Source: Mycobacterium sp. 236(2023) (lineage in GTDB: Bacteria > Actinomycetota > Actinomycetes > Mycobacteriales > Mycobacteriaceae). Taken from it: a stretch of 64,000 bases of DNA. Below, one piece after another: positions 53,074 to 62,759 of the stretch. Position 1 is the first letter of the stretch; every line of letters begins with the position of its first letter. The notes beneath the pieces are model-generated. The model was not told where the DNA came from and did no database searches. It saw only the letters and a program-made list of their open reading frames with translations. Location of the stretch: contig NZ_JARSBP010000002.1 of NCBI RefSeq assembly GCF_029623955.1, forward strand, positions 310,001 through 374,000. Reading direction: 5' to 3'. Position numbers and translations under genes: made by a program.

Positions 53074-54042
53074 ATGAGCGTGCTTCTCTACGTGATACGC
53101 CGCGTCGGCCAGTCACTGCTCGTCCTCTGGGCCGCTTTCACTTTGGCCTTTGTCATCCTCTTCATCATGCCGTCGGACCCAGTTCGGTTGGTCCTGAACT
53201 CCGGGGGTGCGGGGAACGTCGCGGCGACAGTGTCGCCGGAGCAGATCGCAGCCATCAACGCGGAATTCGGGTTCGACCGGCCTCCTGTCGTGCAGTATCT
53301 GTCGGCCTTGGGCAACGCTGTCCGCGGGGATTTCGGCACCTCCCTGCAAAGTCGTCAACCTGTGGTGGCCGAGATCGCGTCCGTCCTGCCGAGCACGCTC
53401 CTGCTGGCGTCGTTGGCCCTCGTCTTCGCGGTCCTGTGGGGCACCGCGCTGGCGGTTGTGAGCACCTACACGAGGATGGGCTGGCTGCGACAGTTCCTGC
53501 TTTCGCTGCCCTCCGTCGGAGCTTCGGTGCCGGCATTCTGGCTGGGGCTGTTGCTGATTCAGATCTTCTCGTTCAAACTCGGGTGGTTTCCCCCGATGGG
53601 TAACAAGGGCTGGGGCAGCCTCGTCATGCCGGTCGTCACCTTGTCGCTGCCCGTCGGTGCGGCCATCGCGCAGATCCTCGCCAGAAGCCTTCGCACCGCT
53701 ATGGCGGAGCCTTACGTGGTCACCGCGCGAGCCAAAGGAGCATCGCGCCTGTACGTACTGCTGCGCCACGCGGTACGTAACGCGGCGATCCCGCCATTGA
53801 CCATGATTGGCCTGCTGGTCGGCCAGTTGGTGGCCGGTGCCGTGGTCACCGAAACCGTTTTCTCCAGAGCAGGACTCGGGCGGCTGACGGTGTCAGCGGT
53901 CAACCGGCAGGACCTTCCGGTCGTACTCGGTGTCGTCGTGCTGTCCGCATTGATCTTCGTCATCACCAGCCTGGTTGTCGACCTTCTGTACTCGCTCATC
54001 GACCCGCGGGTCAACGTGCGGTCCCTGGCCAGTACGACGTAA
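53074..54042 (+). CDS. Peptide/opine-type ABC permease (DppB-like, second importer)
   Basis: The 322-residue protein begins MSVLLYVIRRVGQSLLVLWA, a canonical DppB first helix, followed by FIMPSDPVRLV, QYLSALGNAVRGDFGTSLQS and the EAA loop TAMAEPYVVTARAKGASRLY. It has six membrane helices. ATG 53074 has no strong Shine-Dalgarno. The gene is separated from its partner subunits by thioesterase and acyl-CoA synthetase genes, an unusual order for a Dpp system. Confidence 0.85.
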   Translation: MSVLLYVIRRVGQSLLVLWAAFTLAFVILFIMPSDPVRLVLNSGGAGNVAATVSPEQIAAINAEFGFDRPPVVQYLSALGNAVRGDFGTSLQSRQPVVAEIASVLPSTLLLASLALVFAVLWGTALAVVSTYTRMGWLRQFLLSLPSVGASVPAFWLGLLLIQIFSFKLGWFPPMGNKGWGSLVMPVVTLSLPVGAAIAQILARSLRTAMAEPYVVTARAKGASRLYVLLRHAVRNAAIPPLTMIGLLVGQLVAGAVVTETVFSRAGLGRLTVSAVNRQDLPVVLGVVVLSALIFVITSLVVDLLYSLIDPRVNVRSLASTT

Positions 54043-54127
54043 AGCGCTTTCTACCAACAGAACACAGCGACGCAACAGCGGCCCACATATCGGGACCGCC
54101 GGGCCGCGCCGCCAACGAAAGGAATCA

Positions 54128-54517
54128 ATGACAACCTCCGTCCCCGTAGGTGCCACGGGAACCCGCACTTGGACCGTCGACGGTACCCGGACGATCACCC
54201 GCGGCCCGGTCGAAGTTTTCTCGACACCGAACATGGTCCTGCTCATGGAGGAAGCAGCGATGGCTGCTCTGGCGCCCTATATCACCGAGGCTCAGGAGAC
54301 GGTCGGCAGCACCGTCGACGTCGCACACGTCGCGGCGACGCCAGTAGGCATGTCGGTGACGGCCAAGGCGACCGTGACGGCAGTCGATCGCCGGCGGGTC
54401 AGCTTCGAGGTGGAGGCTACCGATGATGTCGAACTGATCGGCCGCGGAACCCACGAACGCTTCATCATCGATCTCGAACCCTTCATCGGGCGTCTTCAGA
54501 AGAAAAGCCAGAAGTGA
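54128..54517 (+). CDS. FlK-like hotdog-fold acyl-CoA thioesterase
   Basis: ATG 54128 has GAAAGGA just upstream. The 129-residue protein aligns over its length with fluoroacetyl-CoA thioesterase FlK of Streptomyces cattleya as I recall its sequence: segments MVLLMEEAA, VAHVAATPVGMSVT and GTHERFIIDLE. The FlK residues Thr42, Glu50, His76 and Arg120 correspond to Thr33, Glu41, His67 and Arg111, with identical spacing. The Phe36 lid of FlK, linked to fluoroacetyl preference, is Pro27 here, so the substrate may differ. It overlaps the acyl-CoA synthetase GTG by four bases. Confidence 0.7.
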   Translation: MTTSVPVGATGTRTWTVDGTRTITRGPVEVFSTPNMVLLMEEAAMAALAPYITEAQETVGSTVDVAHVAATPVGMSVTAKATVTAVDRRRVSFEVEATDDVELIGRGTHERFIIDLEPFIGRLQKKSQK

Positions 54518-56601
54518 TCACCGACAACATTTCTGCGCTGTTCAACCCGACGTCGGTAGCCATCGTGGGGCTCTCGGATCGCAAAGGTTCGGTGGGGGCC
54601 GGATCTTTGACGAACCTCCGAAACTTCGGCTACGCCGGCGAGATCTGGGGAGTTCATCCCAAACGCAGCGAGATCTCCGGAGTGCCCTGTTTTCCCAGCC
54701 TGGGTGATCTACCCGCGGTGCCGGAAGCGGTCATCATCTGTGTCGGCGGCGAAAGTGTCGTCACCGTCGCCGAGGAGGCAGGAAAACTCGGCGTCAAGGC
54801 GGCGGTCAGCTATGCATCTGGCTTCGCCGAGGTCGATGGCGGCGACGCCCTGCAGGCCCGGCTGACCGCAACCTGCCGCGTCAACGAACTGGCCTTCGCG
54901 GGACCGAATTGCCTTGGTGTGTTCTCCCCGGCGAACAGCTCGGCACTGTATTACTCATCCCTTCCCGAGAACATGTCTGCGGGTGGTGTTGCCCTGCTGT
55001 CACATTCGGGATCGATCTGCATCGCCATGGTGTCGTGCGGAAGGTTCGCTTTCTCCCACGTGATCTCCGCCGGCAACGAAGCCGTCCTCGACGCCGGTGC
55101 ATATCTGCATCACTTCGCAGCCGATCCGAAGGTTGAAGTCATCGCGCTGATCGTCGAGACGGTCCGCGACGTCGCGTCCTTCAGGTCCGGCGCACTGGCG
55201 GCCGCCAGGGCTGGAAAGCCCGTCATATGCCTCAAACTCGGGCGTACGGACGTGGGAGCAAAAGCTGCCGCCGCACACACCGGCGCACTGGTCGGTAGCT
55301 ACGACGAATTTCAGGCATTCGCCGAATCAGTGGGGGTCGTCGTCGTCCGAGATCTCGACGAGTTGACCGAAACCGTCGAACTGCTCGCCAGCGGTGCAGT
55401 ACCGGCAGAGGGCGGGCTGGCGATTCTGAGCCTGTCCGGTGGTGAGAACTCTCTGGTGTCAGATCTCGCAACAGACGCCGGGGTGGTTTTCCCCGAACTC
55501 GCCGACGAGACCATCGCCACGCTGACCACTGTGCTGCCGGACTTCGCCAACCCACGAAATCCGCTGGACGCGACAGGAAGTGCAGTGCATGACGGCGACA
55601 TGTACCGAGCGGCGCTGCGAGCGCTGATCGCCGATCCTGGCATTGGCCTCGTCGGGGTGGGCCTCGATGCACCAACCGGGCTCGATCGACCGCACGCCCA
55701 CAACTACGCGCGAATCGCCGCTGACGTGGCCGCTGTCGCCGGCGAAACCCACAAGCCGATCTTCTTCATGTCGAGTGTGGGCGCGGAGATCGATCCGCTG
55801 GTCCGCGGCGCCCTTGGCCCGGTTCCGGGTCTGCAGGGCATCCGCGAGGGAATGGCCGCCGTCAGCGCCGCCCTGGCCTATCCTGCGCTGCGTGAACGGG
55901 CACTCAGTCGGAGTGCTGCGATGGATGCGGAACCGCCGACGACGGTCGTAGCACTGCCAGAAGCGACCGGGCGCGCAATGATCGCCGCTTACGAACTACC
56001 GATTCCCGGCGGGGAGCTCACGTCCGATGTACAGACTGCTGCCGAGGCTGCAGAGCGCATCGGTTTCCCTGTCGCGCTGAAGATTTCCTCACCCGACATC
56101 CTGCACAAGACAGAGATCGGCGGCGTCGCTCTCAACATCGCGTCGGTCGCCGAGCTGACCGACGCATACGTCCGGATGGAAGGTGCGGTCACGGCCGCCG
56201 AGCCTGACGCTCGATTGGACGGCATCCTTGTCGAAGAGATGGTTCCCCAAGGCGTGGAACTGCTGGTGTCACTGCGCAGGACGCCGTTCGGTGTCCTGGT
56301 GACGGTCGGATTGGGCGGCATTCTAGTCGAACTGATCAGGTCGACGGCGAGCGCCCTTGCTCCCATCACCGATCGGGATGTCGACCGGTTGCTTGCCGAG
56401 TCACGCGCGTCGGAGTTCCTGGCGGGGGTACGTGGCGCGGAACCCTCTGACGAAACTGGTGTCCGCACATTCCTCATGGGCCTGAACCGTCTGGCCGCAA
56501 CTCTCGATGAACGTATCGGGGAGGTGGAATTCAACCCGGTGACCGTTCTCGGGAAAGGCCTACGCGTCATCGATGTAGTCGTCACACCGTCGCAGATGTG
56601 A
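54514..56601 (+). CDS. ADP-forming acyl-CoA synthetase (acetate-CoA ligase family)
   Basis: GTG 54514 (GTGA junction). The 695-residue protein joins the CoA-binding domain (FNPTSVAIVGLSDRKGSVG), the succinyl-CoA ligase-like domain with the phospho-His255 in AAAAHTGALVGS, and a C-terminal ATP-grasp domain (FPVALKISSPDILHKTEIGG, EEMVPQGVELLVS, GLGGILVEL). It makes acyl-CoA from an organic acid with ATP to ADP. In this operon it would activate an imported or released carboxylate, and the thioesterase would remove misactivated or toxic acyl-CoA. Confidence 0.85.
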   Translation: MITDNISALFNPTSVAIVGLSDRKGSVGAGSLTNLRNFGYAGEIWGVHPKRSEISGVPCFPSLGDLPAVPEAVIICVGGESVVTVAEEAGKLGVKAAVSYASGFAEVDGGDALQARLTATCRVNELAFAGPNCLGVFSPANSSALYYSSLPENMSAGGVALLSHSGSICIAMVSCGRFAFSHVISAGNEAVLDAGAYLHHFAADPKVEVIALIVETVRDVASFRSGALAAARAGKPVICLKLGRTDVGAKAAAAHTGALVGSYDEFQAFAESVGVVVVRDLDELTETVELLASGAVPAEGGLAILSLSGGENSLVSDLATDAGVVFPELADETIATLTTVLPDFANPRNPLDATGSAVHDGDMYRAALRALIADPGIGLVGVGLDAPTGLDRPHAHNYARIAADVAAVAGETHKPIFFMSSVGAEIDPLVRGALGPVPGLQGIREGMAAVSAALAYPALRERALSRSAAMDAEPPTTVVALPEATGRAMIAAYELPIPGGELTSDVQTAAEAAERIGFPVALKISSPDILHKTEIGGVALNIASVAELTDAYVRMEGAVTAAEPDARLDGILVEEMVPQGVELLVSLRRTPFGVLVTVGLGGILVELIRSTASALAPITDRDVDRLLAESRASEFLAGVRGAEPSDETGVRTFLMGLNRLAATLDERIGEVEFNPVTVLGKGLRVIDVVVTPSQM

Positions 56602-56679
56602 GGACGATTTTCTCTCGCGGGCAGTCGAATACGGCATCCGCATAAACAACGAACACGAACACTTTTCCAAGGAGACACC

Positions 56680-58305
56680 ATGACAACACCCCGTCGAGAA
56701 CGGCGGTCACGCGTCGCCGCGATCGCCGCGACCGTCTGCGCTACAACCCTCGTCGCCGCCTGCGGTTCCAGCGGTTCCGGCGGGGGCGGTGGTGCGGCCG
56801 ACGGTCCGCCTCAATCCGGTGGCACGCTGCGGATCGGAATATCCAGCGACGCGGCATGTCTCGACCCGCACCAGACGGGCAACCACAACGTCATCTCGAT
56901 GAACCGCCAGGTGGTGGACTCCCTCACCGATCAGGACGCCGAGACGATGGAGCTCGGGCCGTGGCTGGCCGAGTCGTGGGAGGTCGACCCGAACAACACG
57001 CGGTTTACCTTCAAACTCCGCCAGGGTGTCACGTTCAGCGACGGCGCACCCTTTGACTCCGGTGTCGTGAAGGCAAACCTGGAATCGATTGCCGCCCTTG
57101 GGCCGTTGTCCTCGCTGGGCGCCGCCATGGTCGCGGGAATCGAGTCGGTGGAGACGCCGGATCCCTCGACCGTGGTCGTCAAGTTCTCACAGCCCAACCC
57201 GCAGTTCCTCAACGCGACGTCCACGACGACGCTGGGAATGCTGTCGCCCGCCGCGCTGCAGGCATCTCCCGAAGCGCGCTGCAACGGCGAAGGTCTGATC
57301 GGTTCTGGATCCTTCGTGGTCGAGAGCCGCGTCAAGGATGCATCCACCGTGCTGACCAAGCGCACCGGGTACAACTGGCCCTCTGGCTTCGCCGATCACG
57401 CCGGTGACGCCTACCTGGATCGGATCGAGTTCAACATCGTGCCGGAATCCAGTGTGCGCGTCGGCAGTCTGCAATCGGGTGAGCTCGACATCATCGACGG
57501 CACCGCCGCCCAGGACATTCCCGCGCTGGAGGCCGGCGGGTACGTCATCGAGGGACGCGCCAACCCCGGCATTCCGATGGTGCTTTTCCTCAACCGCGAG
57601 AAGGAGGTCTGGCAAGACCCGGCGGTGCGTCAGGCGGTCCAGATCGGCATCAATCGGCAGCAGCTGATGGACACGGTCTTCACGGATCTGACCCCGCCGT
57701 CGAAAGGGACACTGGCAGCCACCACAACAGGCTTCGTAGACCAGTCCGATCTTCTGGCCTACGACCCGGACGCAGCCCGTGCATTGCTCGAGGGCGCCGG
57801 ATACACGCGAAACGGCGGATCGGGAATCTACGAGAAGAACGGCACGCCAGTATCTTTCGATGTGATCCAGTTCTACCCGAACGAGACGCCCACCATCGAG
57901 CTCATGCAGCAGCAGCTCGCCGAGATCGGAATCGGCGTCGAGATCCGGGCAATGAGCAGCTCGGAGTCGGATGCGGTCGAAGCTGCCGGCGACTGGGACA
58001 CCATCTACGCACACTGGACCCGTCCGGACCCCGACATCCTGCGGGTGATCCTCGACTCGACCGGAGAGAACCCCTACCGCAACGCGCCCAGTGAGCTGGA
58101 CGCCATGCTCCAGGCGCAGGCCGTCGCCCCGTCCCAGGAGGAGCGCGCCCGAATCCTCGAAGACGCGATGAATTTCATCATCGAACAAGGGGTGGTCATC
58201 CCGATCCACGATTTCGTCAACGTCTGGGCCATGAGTGAGTCGGTGCAGGGTTTCGAGTTCGATTCGGGTTCTCGCCTGAAGCTCTACGACGCGTGGCTGT
58301 CGTGA
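56680..58305 (+). CDS. ABC substrate-binding lipoprotein (DppA/OppA-like, second importer)
   Basis: The signal peptide has RRERRSR, a hydrophobic core and lipobox LVAAC (Cys28). The 541-residue protein has SBP_bac_5 features: TLRIGISSDAACLDPHQTG, AESWEVDPNNTRFTFKLRQG and FDSGVVKANLES. AAGGAGACACC precedes ATG 56680. It provides the ligand for the DppB-like, DppC-like and fused ATPase proteins of this operon. Ligand unknown; the gene context favours an acid or its ester, amide or peptide derivative. Confidence 0.85.
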   Translation: MTTPRRERRSRVAAIAATVCATTLVAACGSSGSGGGGGAADGPPQSGGTLRIGISSDAACLDPHQTGNHNVISMNRQVVDSLTDQDAETMELGPWLAESWEVDPNNTRFTFKLRQGVTFSDGAPFDSGVVKANLESIAALGPLSSLGAAMVAGIESVETPDPSTVVVKFSQPNPQFLNATSTTTLGMLSPAALQASPEARCNGEGLIGSGSFVVESRVKDASTVLTKRTGYNWPSGFADHAGDAYLDRIEFNIVPESSVRVGSLQSGELDIIDGTAAQDIPALEAGGYVIEGRANPGIPMVLFLNREKEVWQDPAVRQAVQIGINRQQLMDTVFTDLTPPSKGTLAATTTGFVDQSDLLAYDPDAARALLEGAGYTRNGGSGIYEKNGTPVSFDVIQFYPNETPTIELMQQQLAEIGIGVEIRAMSSSESDAVEAAGDWDTIYAHWTRPDPDILRVILDSTGENPYRNAPSELDAMLQAQAVAPSQEERARILEDAMNFIIEQGVVIPIHDFVNVWAMSESVQGFEFDSGSRLKLYDAWLS

Positions 58306-58337
58306 GTTGATGGTCGACACAAGTAGGTGTTGCAGCC

Positions 58338-59243
58338 ATGACTGAGCTCATCGTCGCTCAGCAAGCCGGTTCCGAGTCGGTGAAGCACGGCGTGCGCGCT
58401 GCCCGCGCGCGCCGTGCCGCCGGCGGCATTCTCACGCGTCTCCGTGGTCGGATGACGTGGGGTCTGGCAATCTCGCTGGCGATCCTCGTGATGGCCGCGC
58501 TGTGGGCGATCATCCCCGGCGTATTCACCAGCTATGACCCGATGACCGGGGTGCCCTCGGACGCGTTGCAGGCCCCCAGCCTCACGCATCTGTTCGGCAC
58601 CGATCAGCTCGGCCGAGACAACTATGCGCGCTTGGTCTACGGCTCGCGGTTGTCGTTGCAGGCGATTGTCACCGCGGTGGCCATCGCGTTGTGTGTCGGC
58701 TCGGTCTTCGGGCTCTTGGCGGGCTTCCTGGGCGGCTTCGTCGACACGGTCGTCATGCGGGCAGTCGATCTGTTGATGTCGATCCCCAGTCTTCTTCTGT
58801 CCCTGGCGTTGATCACGGTGCTGGGCCCCGGCACCACGAACGTCGCGATCGCTGTCGGTCTGGCCAGTGTTGCGAGCTTCGCGCGACTGATGCGGGCGGA
58901 GGTGATGCGGGTGCGGACCGCGACGTTCGTGGAGGCGGCGACCGCGGTTGGAGCGCGGCGGAGCCAGATCCTCGTCCGGCACGTCCTGCCGAACGCATCC
59001 GGACCCGTATTGGCCATGGCTGCACTGGAGCTGGGTGGAGCCGTCCTCGCGGTGTCCTCGCTGAGCTTCCTCGGCTACGGTGCGCAACCGCCGACGCCGG
59101 AGTGGGGTTCGTTGATCTCTGCGGGCCGCGACTACATGGCGACCGCGTGGTGGCTGACGCTGCTGCCCGGTCTCGTCGTCACCGCAATAGTGCTGGCGGC
59201 CAACCGCATCGCCCGCGCGATCGAACGGGAGGAAGAGCTGTGA
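58338..59243 (+). CDS. Peptide/opine-type ABC permease (DppC-like, second importer)
   Basis: The 301-residue protein has a basic N-terminus (ARARRAAGGILTRL), a first helix, HLFGTDQLGRDNYARLVYGS as the DppC signature, and five more helices with RVRTATFVEAATAVGARRSQ as the ATPase-contact region. It overlaps the ATPase GTG by four bases. Confidence 0.9.
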   Translation: MTELIVAQQAGSESVKHGVRAARARRAAGGILTRLRGRMTWGLAISLAILVMAALWAIIPGVFTSYDPMTGVPSDALQAPSLTHLFGTDQLGRDNYARLVYGSRLSLQAIVTAVAIALCVGSVFGLLAGFLGGFVDTVVMRAVDLLMSIPSLLLSLALITVLGPGTTNVAIAVGLASVASFARLMRAEVMRVRTATFVEAATAVGARRSQILVRHVLPNASGPVLAMAALELGGAVLAVSSLSFLGYGAQPPTPEWGSLISAGRDYMATAWWLTLLPGLVVTAIVLAANRIARAIEREEEL

Positions 59244-60928
59244 CGACCATCAGTTCGCGTCCGACAGGCCTGCAGCAGGGTGGTAAACCACCGCGTCCAC
59301 TTCTCAGCGTCCGCGACCTGACGGTGTCCTATTCTACGTCCGGCGACGTGTTGGTCGCCGCCGAGGATGTGTCCTTCGACGTCGGTGCCGGGGAAGTGGT
59401 CGCGATCGTGGGTGAATCCGGCTCCGGAAAGTCTACGAGTGCACAAGCCGTCATCGGCATGCTGCCGCGCAACGCGACGGTGATGAGCGGTGCGATCATG
59501 TTCGACGGTACGGATCTCACATCCCTGAAAGAACGTGCATGGCAACGGGTTCGGGGATGTGGGATCGGACTGGTGCCGCAGGACCCTATCGTTTCACTCA
59601 ACCCAGTGAAGAAGGTCGGTGACCAGGTCAGCGAGGTTCTGCGCATCCACGGCATCGCCCGGCGACGAGACGCGGCCGCTCGGGCAGTCGAGCTGCTGGA
59701 ACAGGCGGGCTTGAGTGACCCCGCCGCCAGGGCCCAGCAGTACCCGCACCAGTTGTCCGGCGGCATGCGCCAGCGCGTGCTCATCGCCGCGGCCATGGCG
59801 GCGAACCCGAAACTGATCATTGCCGACGAACCGACGAGCGCGCTCGACGTCACCGTGCAGCGCCAGATCCTGGACCACATCGAGAGACTCACCGAAGAGA
59901 CCGGCACCGCGATGCTGCTCATCACTCACGACTTGGGAGTAGCCGCCGACCGCGCCAGCAAGATCGTGGTGATGTCACGGGGGCGAGTGGTCGAAGCAGG
60001 TCCCACCGATACCGTGCTCGGGTCACCCCAACACGAATACACGCAGACTCTCCTGTCGAACGCGCCGAGCATGTCGAGCGTTCGCCTCGGCGCGACACGC
60101 GCACACCCGATCAAGGCCAGCGTTGCGAAACCACCTTTACTGAAGGTCGAGGGACTCAGCAAGGAGTTCACGCTGCCGAGAACGTCGACGGGATCGCGGA
60201 CGCTACGTGCCGTCGACGAAGTATCCTTCGAGGTTCGGCGCGGCGAAACCTTCAGTCTCGTCGGTGAATCCGGTTCGGGCAAGAGCACAACCGCGCGGAT
60301 GGTCTTGCGGCTTGAGACCCCGACATCCGGACAGGTGGCGTTCGACGGTACCGACGTCACGGCGCTGGCGGCGAACAAGATGCGCGACATGCGAGGGCGT
60401 ATGCAGCTGGTGTATCAGAACCCCTACGCGTCACTGGATCCTCGCTTCACCGTCGAGCAGATCATCACAGAGCCGCTCGTTTCGTTCGGTATCGGCTCGA
60501 AACGCGAACGGTCGGCCAAGGCCAGCGAGTTGATGGAGCAGATCGCGCTTCCAGTGAAGATGCTCGGTAGGCAACCCGCAGAACTATCCGGAGGCCAGCG
60601 CCAACGTGTCGCGATTGCAAGGGCTTTGGCACTGGATCCCGAATTCATCGTGTGCGATGAGGCTGTGTCAGCGCTCGATGTGACTGTGCAGGCACAGATA
60701 CTCGAGCTGCTTGTCAGGCTTCAGGATGAGCGCGGCCTGACGTACCTCTTCATCTCCCACGACCTTGCAGTGGTGCGGCAGATATCCGATCACGTCGCGG
60801 TGATGCGCAAGGGCAGCATCGTCGAAGCCGGCACTGTCGACGAGATTTTCGGCGCGCCGAAACAGGAATACACGCAGGAGTTGCTCCGCGCGATCCCCGG
60901 CCGGCGGTGGGCGCACACCGCACCTTAA
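59240..60928 (+). CDS. Fused DppD-DppF-type ATP-binding protein (second importer)
   Basis: GTG 59240 (GTGA junction). The 562-residue protein contains two ABC ATPase domains: [24 protein letters not shown] and [12 protein letters not shown] in the first; [29 protein letters not shown] and [12 protein letters not shown] in the second. It is parallel to 43316-44935 but clearly diverged, so the two importers are not a recent duplication. Confidence 0.9.
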   Translation: MTTISSRPTGLQQGGKPPRPLLSVRDLTVSYSTSGDVLVAAEDVSFDVGAGEVVAIVGESGSGKSTSAQAVIGMLPRNATVMSGAIMFDGTDLTSLKERAWQRVRGCGIGLVPQDPIVSLNPVKKVGDQVSEVLRIHGIARRRDAAARAVELLEQAGLSDPAARAQQYPHQLSGGMRQRVLIAAAMAANPKLIIADEPTSALDVTVQRQILDHIERLTEETGTAMLLITHDLGVAADRASKIVVMSRGRVVEAGPTDTVLGSPQHEYTQTLLSNAPSMSSVRLGATRAHPIKASVAKPPLLKVEGLSKEFTLPRTSTGSRTLRAVDEVSFEVRRGETFSLVGESGSGKSTTARMVLRLETPTSGQVAFDGTDVTALAANKMRDMRGRMQLVYQNPYASLDPRFTVEQIITEPLVSFGIGSKRERSAKASELMEQIALPVKMLGRQPAELSGGQRQRVAIARALALDPEFIVCDEAVSALDVTVQAQILELLVRLQDERGLTYLFISHDLAVVRQISDHVAVMRKGSIVEAGTVDEIFGAPKQEYTQELLRAIPGRRWAHTAP

Positions 60929-60976
60929 GGGCCGAATCACTCGACCATCTCAAATCGACCAGAGGCTTGGAGCCGC

Positions 60977-61789
60977 ATGACGAAGTTTGACACCATCGAA
61001 TTGACCACGCGCGACTACGTAGGCATCGTGAAGCTGAACCGCCCCGAGGTTCTCAATGCGATCGACGAGCGCATGATCGCCGAAATTGGTTCGGCCATCG
61101 ATATTCTGGAATCAAATGTCGATATCCGTGTTGGCATCATCTGCGGTGCCGGTCGCGCATTCTCGGCCGGACACGACATGTCGGATGAGCTCATTCCGCG
61201 CGAGACCCCACCCGATCTGTTGTCCTACACCGAACGCAACGCTGCGCCGTGGTGGCGGCTGTGGAACAGCCGTCTTCCGTGGATCGCGCAAGTGCACGGC
61301 TACTGCCTGGGCGGCGCCAACGAACTGGCGATGATCTGTGACATGACCGTCGCTTCGAACGACGTACAGTTCGGAATCCCCGACGTGCAGTTCCAGGCAT
61401 CGCCTCCGTTCAACATCCTGCCCTGGATCGTCGGAATGAAGAAAGCACGCGAACTCATCCTGACCGGCCGACGTGTCGGTGCCACTGAGGCATTGGAGAT
61501 CGGCATGGTGAACGCGGTCGTGGCGCCCGACGAGTTGGAGAGAAAGGTGCTCGAGCTCGCCTCCGATCTGGCCAAGTCTCCGCCGATCTCCGTCGCCATG
61601 AACAAGAAGGCCTTCAACCGCGCCTACGAGGTACAAGGCATGCGCGCCGCGATCGATTCGGGACGAGAGACTTTCGTCATGCTGCAATCGAGCACCTCGG
61701 AAGAACGCGAGGAGTTCGACCGAATCGCGGAGGCCGAAGGGATGCGCGCTGCATTCGCTTGGCGTGACGCACGATTCGCCGTGAGGTGA
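60977..61789 (+). CDS. Enoyl-CoA hydratase/isomerase (crotonase) family protein
   Basis: The 270-residue crotonase has NRPEVLNAID, the oxyanion-hole CGAGRAFSAGHDMSD, and GYCLGGANELAMICDM with Glu116 aligned to the first catalytic Glu of enoyl-CoA hydratase (Glu144). The second catalytic Glu (Glu164) is Asp136 in GIPDVQF, with the same 20-residue spacing. A changed base may mean a different crotonase reaction, such as isomerisation, dehalogenation or hydrolysis. It overlaps the dehydrogenase gene by four bases. Confidence 0.85.
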   Translation: MTKFDTIELTTRDYVGIVKLNRPEVLNAIDERMIAEIGSAIDILESNVDIRVGIICGAGRAFSAGHDMSDELIPRETPPDLLSYTERNAAPWWRLWNSRLPWIAQVHGYCLGGANELAMICDMTVASNDVQFGIPDVQFQASPPFNILPWIVGMKKARELILTGRRVGATEALEIGMVNAVVAPDELERKVLELASDLAKSPPISVAMNKKAFNRAYEVQGMRAAIDSGRETFVMLQSSTSEEREEFDRIAEAEGMRAAFAWRDARFAVR

Positions 61790-62748
61790 CGCACGCAGCA
61801 GTAGAGACCGCCCCGCTCGTCTGGTTGCCTTTCACACTCACGTCGCAGCTACCAGACAGAGTGCGTTGCGATGTCGTTGATTTCGGGTCTCGGCGACCGG
61901 CCGGAATCGACGAAGTCGAGTTCGTGGTCCTACCGTACGGGCCGAGCAGAGGTGTACTAGGTCTTCTCAAAGAGATGCCACGACTGCGGGTCGTGCAGAG
62001 CTTGGCGGCTGGAGTCGACCGTGTTTTGCCTTTCATCAATGACGGTGTCGTTTTGTGTAGTGCCCACGGTGCGCACACAACGGCCACGGCCGAACTCGCC
62101 TTGACTCTGATACTGGCGGCGAGCCGCGGTGTGCCCGGCTACCTCGGGGATCAAGCTGCTCGGAGGTGGGAGCCGGTGACGTCCCCGGGGCTGGCCGATA
62201 AGAAGGTGATCGTCGTCGGCCACGGCTCCATCGGAGCCGCAATCGCGACGCGATTGCGCTGCTTCGAGGCCGATGTGGTTCCCGTCGCGCGGACCGCCAG
62301 GTCAGGTGTCAGCGCGATGGCAGACCTACCGAAACTGTTGCCCGACGCGGATGTCGTCGTTCTTGCCGTCCCGTTGAACGACGAGACGCGCGGGCTGGTG
62401 GATTCCACGTTTCTGAGCCATCTGCTACGAGACACTCTGCTAGTCAACGTTTCCCGCGGTGGCGTCGTGGTGACCGACGATCTCGTCGAGGCGCTTTACG
62501 ACCATCGGCTCTCGGCCGCGTTGGACGTGACAGACCCTGAACCGCTCCCGAGCGACCATCCCCTGTGGGGTGCGCCCAACCTGATTCTGACCCCGCATGT
62601 CGGTGCGAAGTCGGATGCTCAATCACCCCGGATTCAGCAGTTCATCGCCGATCAGGTGACGCGTTTTGCAAGAGGACAAGGTCTTCGGAACGTCGTGGAG
62701 AGGAGAATCCCGGCAATCCGGCGCACCGGCGACGCTGAGCAGCTGTGA
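61786..62748 (+). CDS. D-isomer-specific 2-hydroxyacid dehydrogenase family protein
   Basis: GTG 61786 (GTGA junction). The 320-residue NAD-dependent enzyme has VQSLAAGVDRVLPFI, the Rossmann motif VIVVGHGSIGAAIATRL, and the catalytic Arg-Glu-His set in VNVSRGGVVVT, DPEPLPSDHPLW and LTPHVGAKS. It would reduce a 2-keto acid or oxidise a D-2-hydroxyacid. It is the last gene of the FlK-like operon. A 2-hydroxyacid (glycolate-like) end product would fit the other enzymes, but that is inference. Confidence 0.8.
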   Translation: MTHAAVETAPLVWLPFTLTSQLPDRVRCDVVDFGSRRPAGIDEVEFVVLPYGPSRGVLGLLKEMPRLRVVQSLAAGVDRVLPFINDGVVLCSAHGAHTTATAELALTLILAASRGVPGYLGDQAARRWEPVTSPGLADKKVIVVGHGSIGAAIATRLRCFEADVVPVARTARSGVSAMADLPKLLPDADVVVLAVPLNDETRGLVDSTFLSHLLRDTLLVNVSRGGVVVTDDLVEALYDHRLSAALDVTDPEPLPSDHPLWGAPNLILTPHVGAKSDAQSPRIQQFIADQVTRFARGQGLRNVVERRIPAIRRTGDAEQL

Positions 62749-62759
62749 ACGCGCCGATA

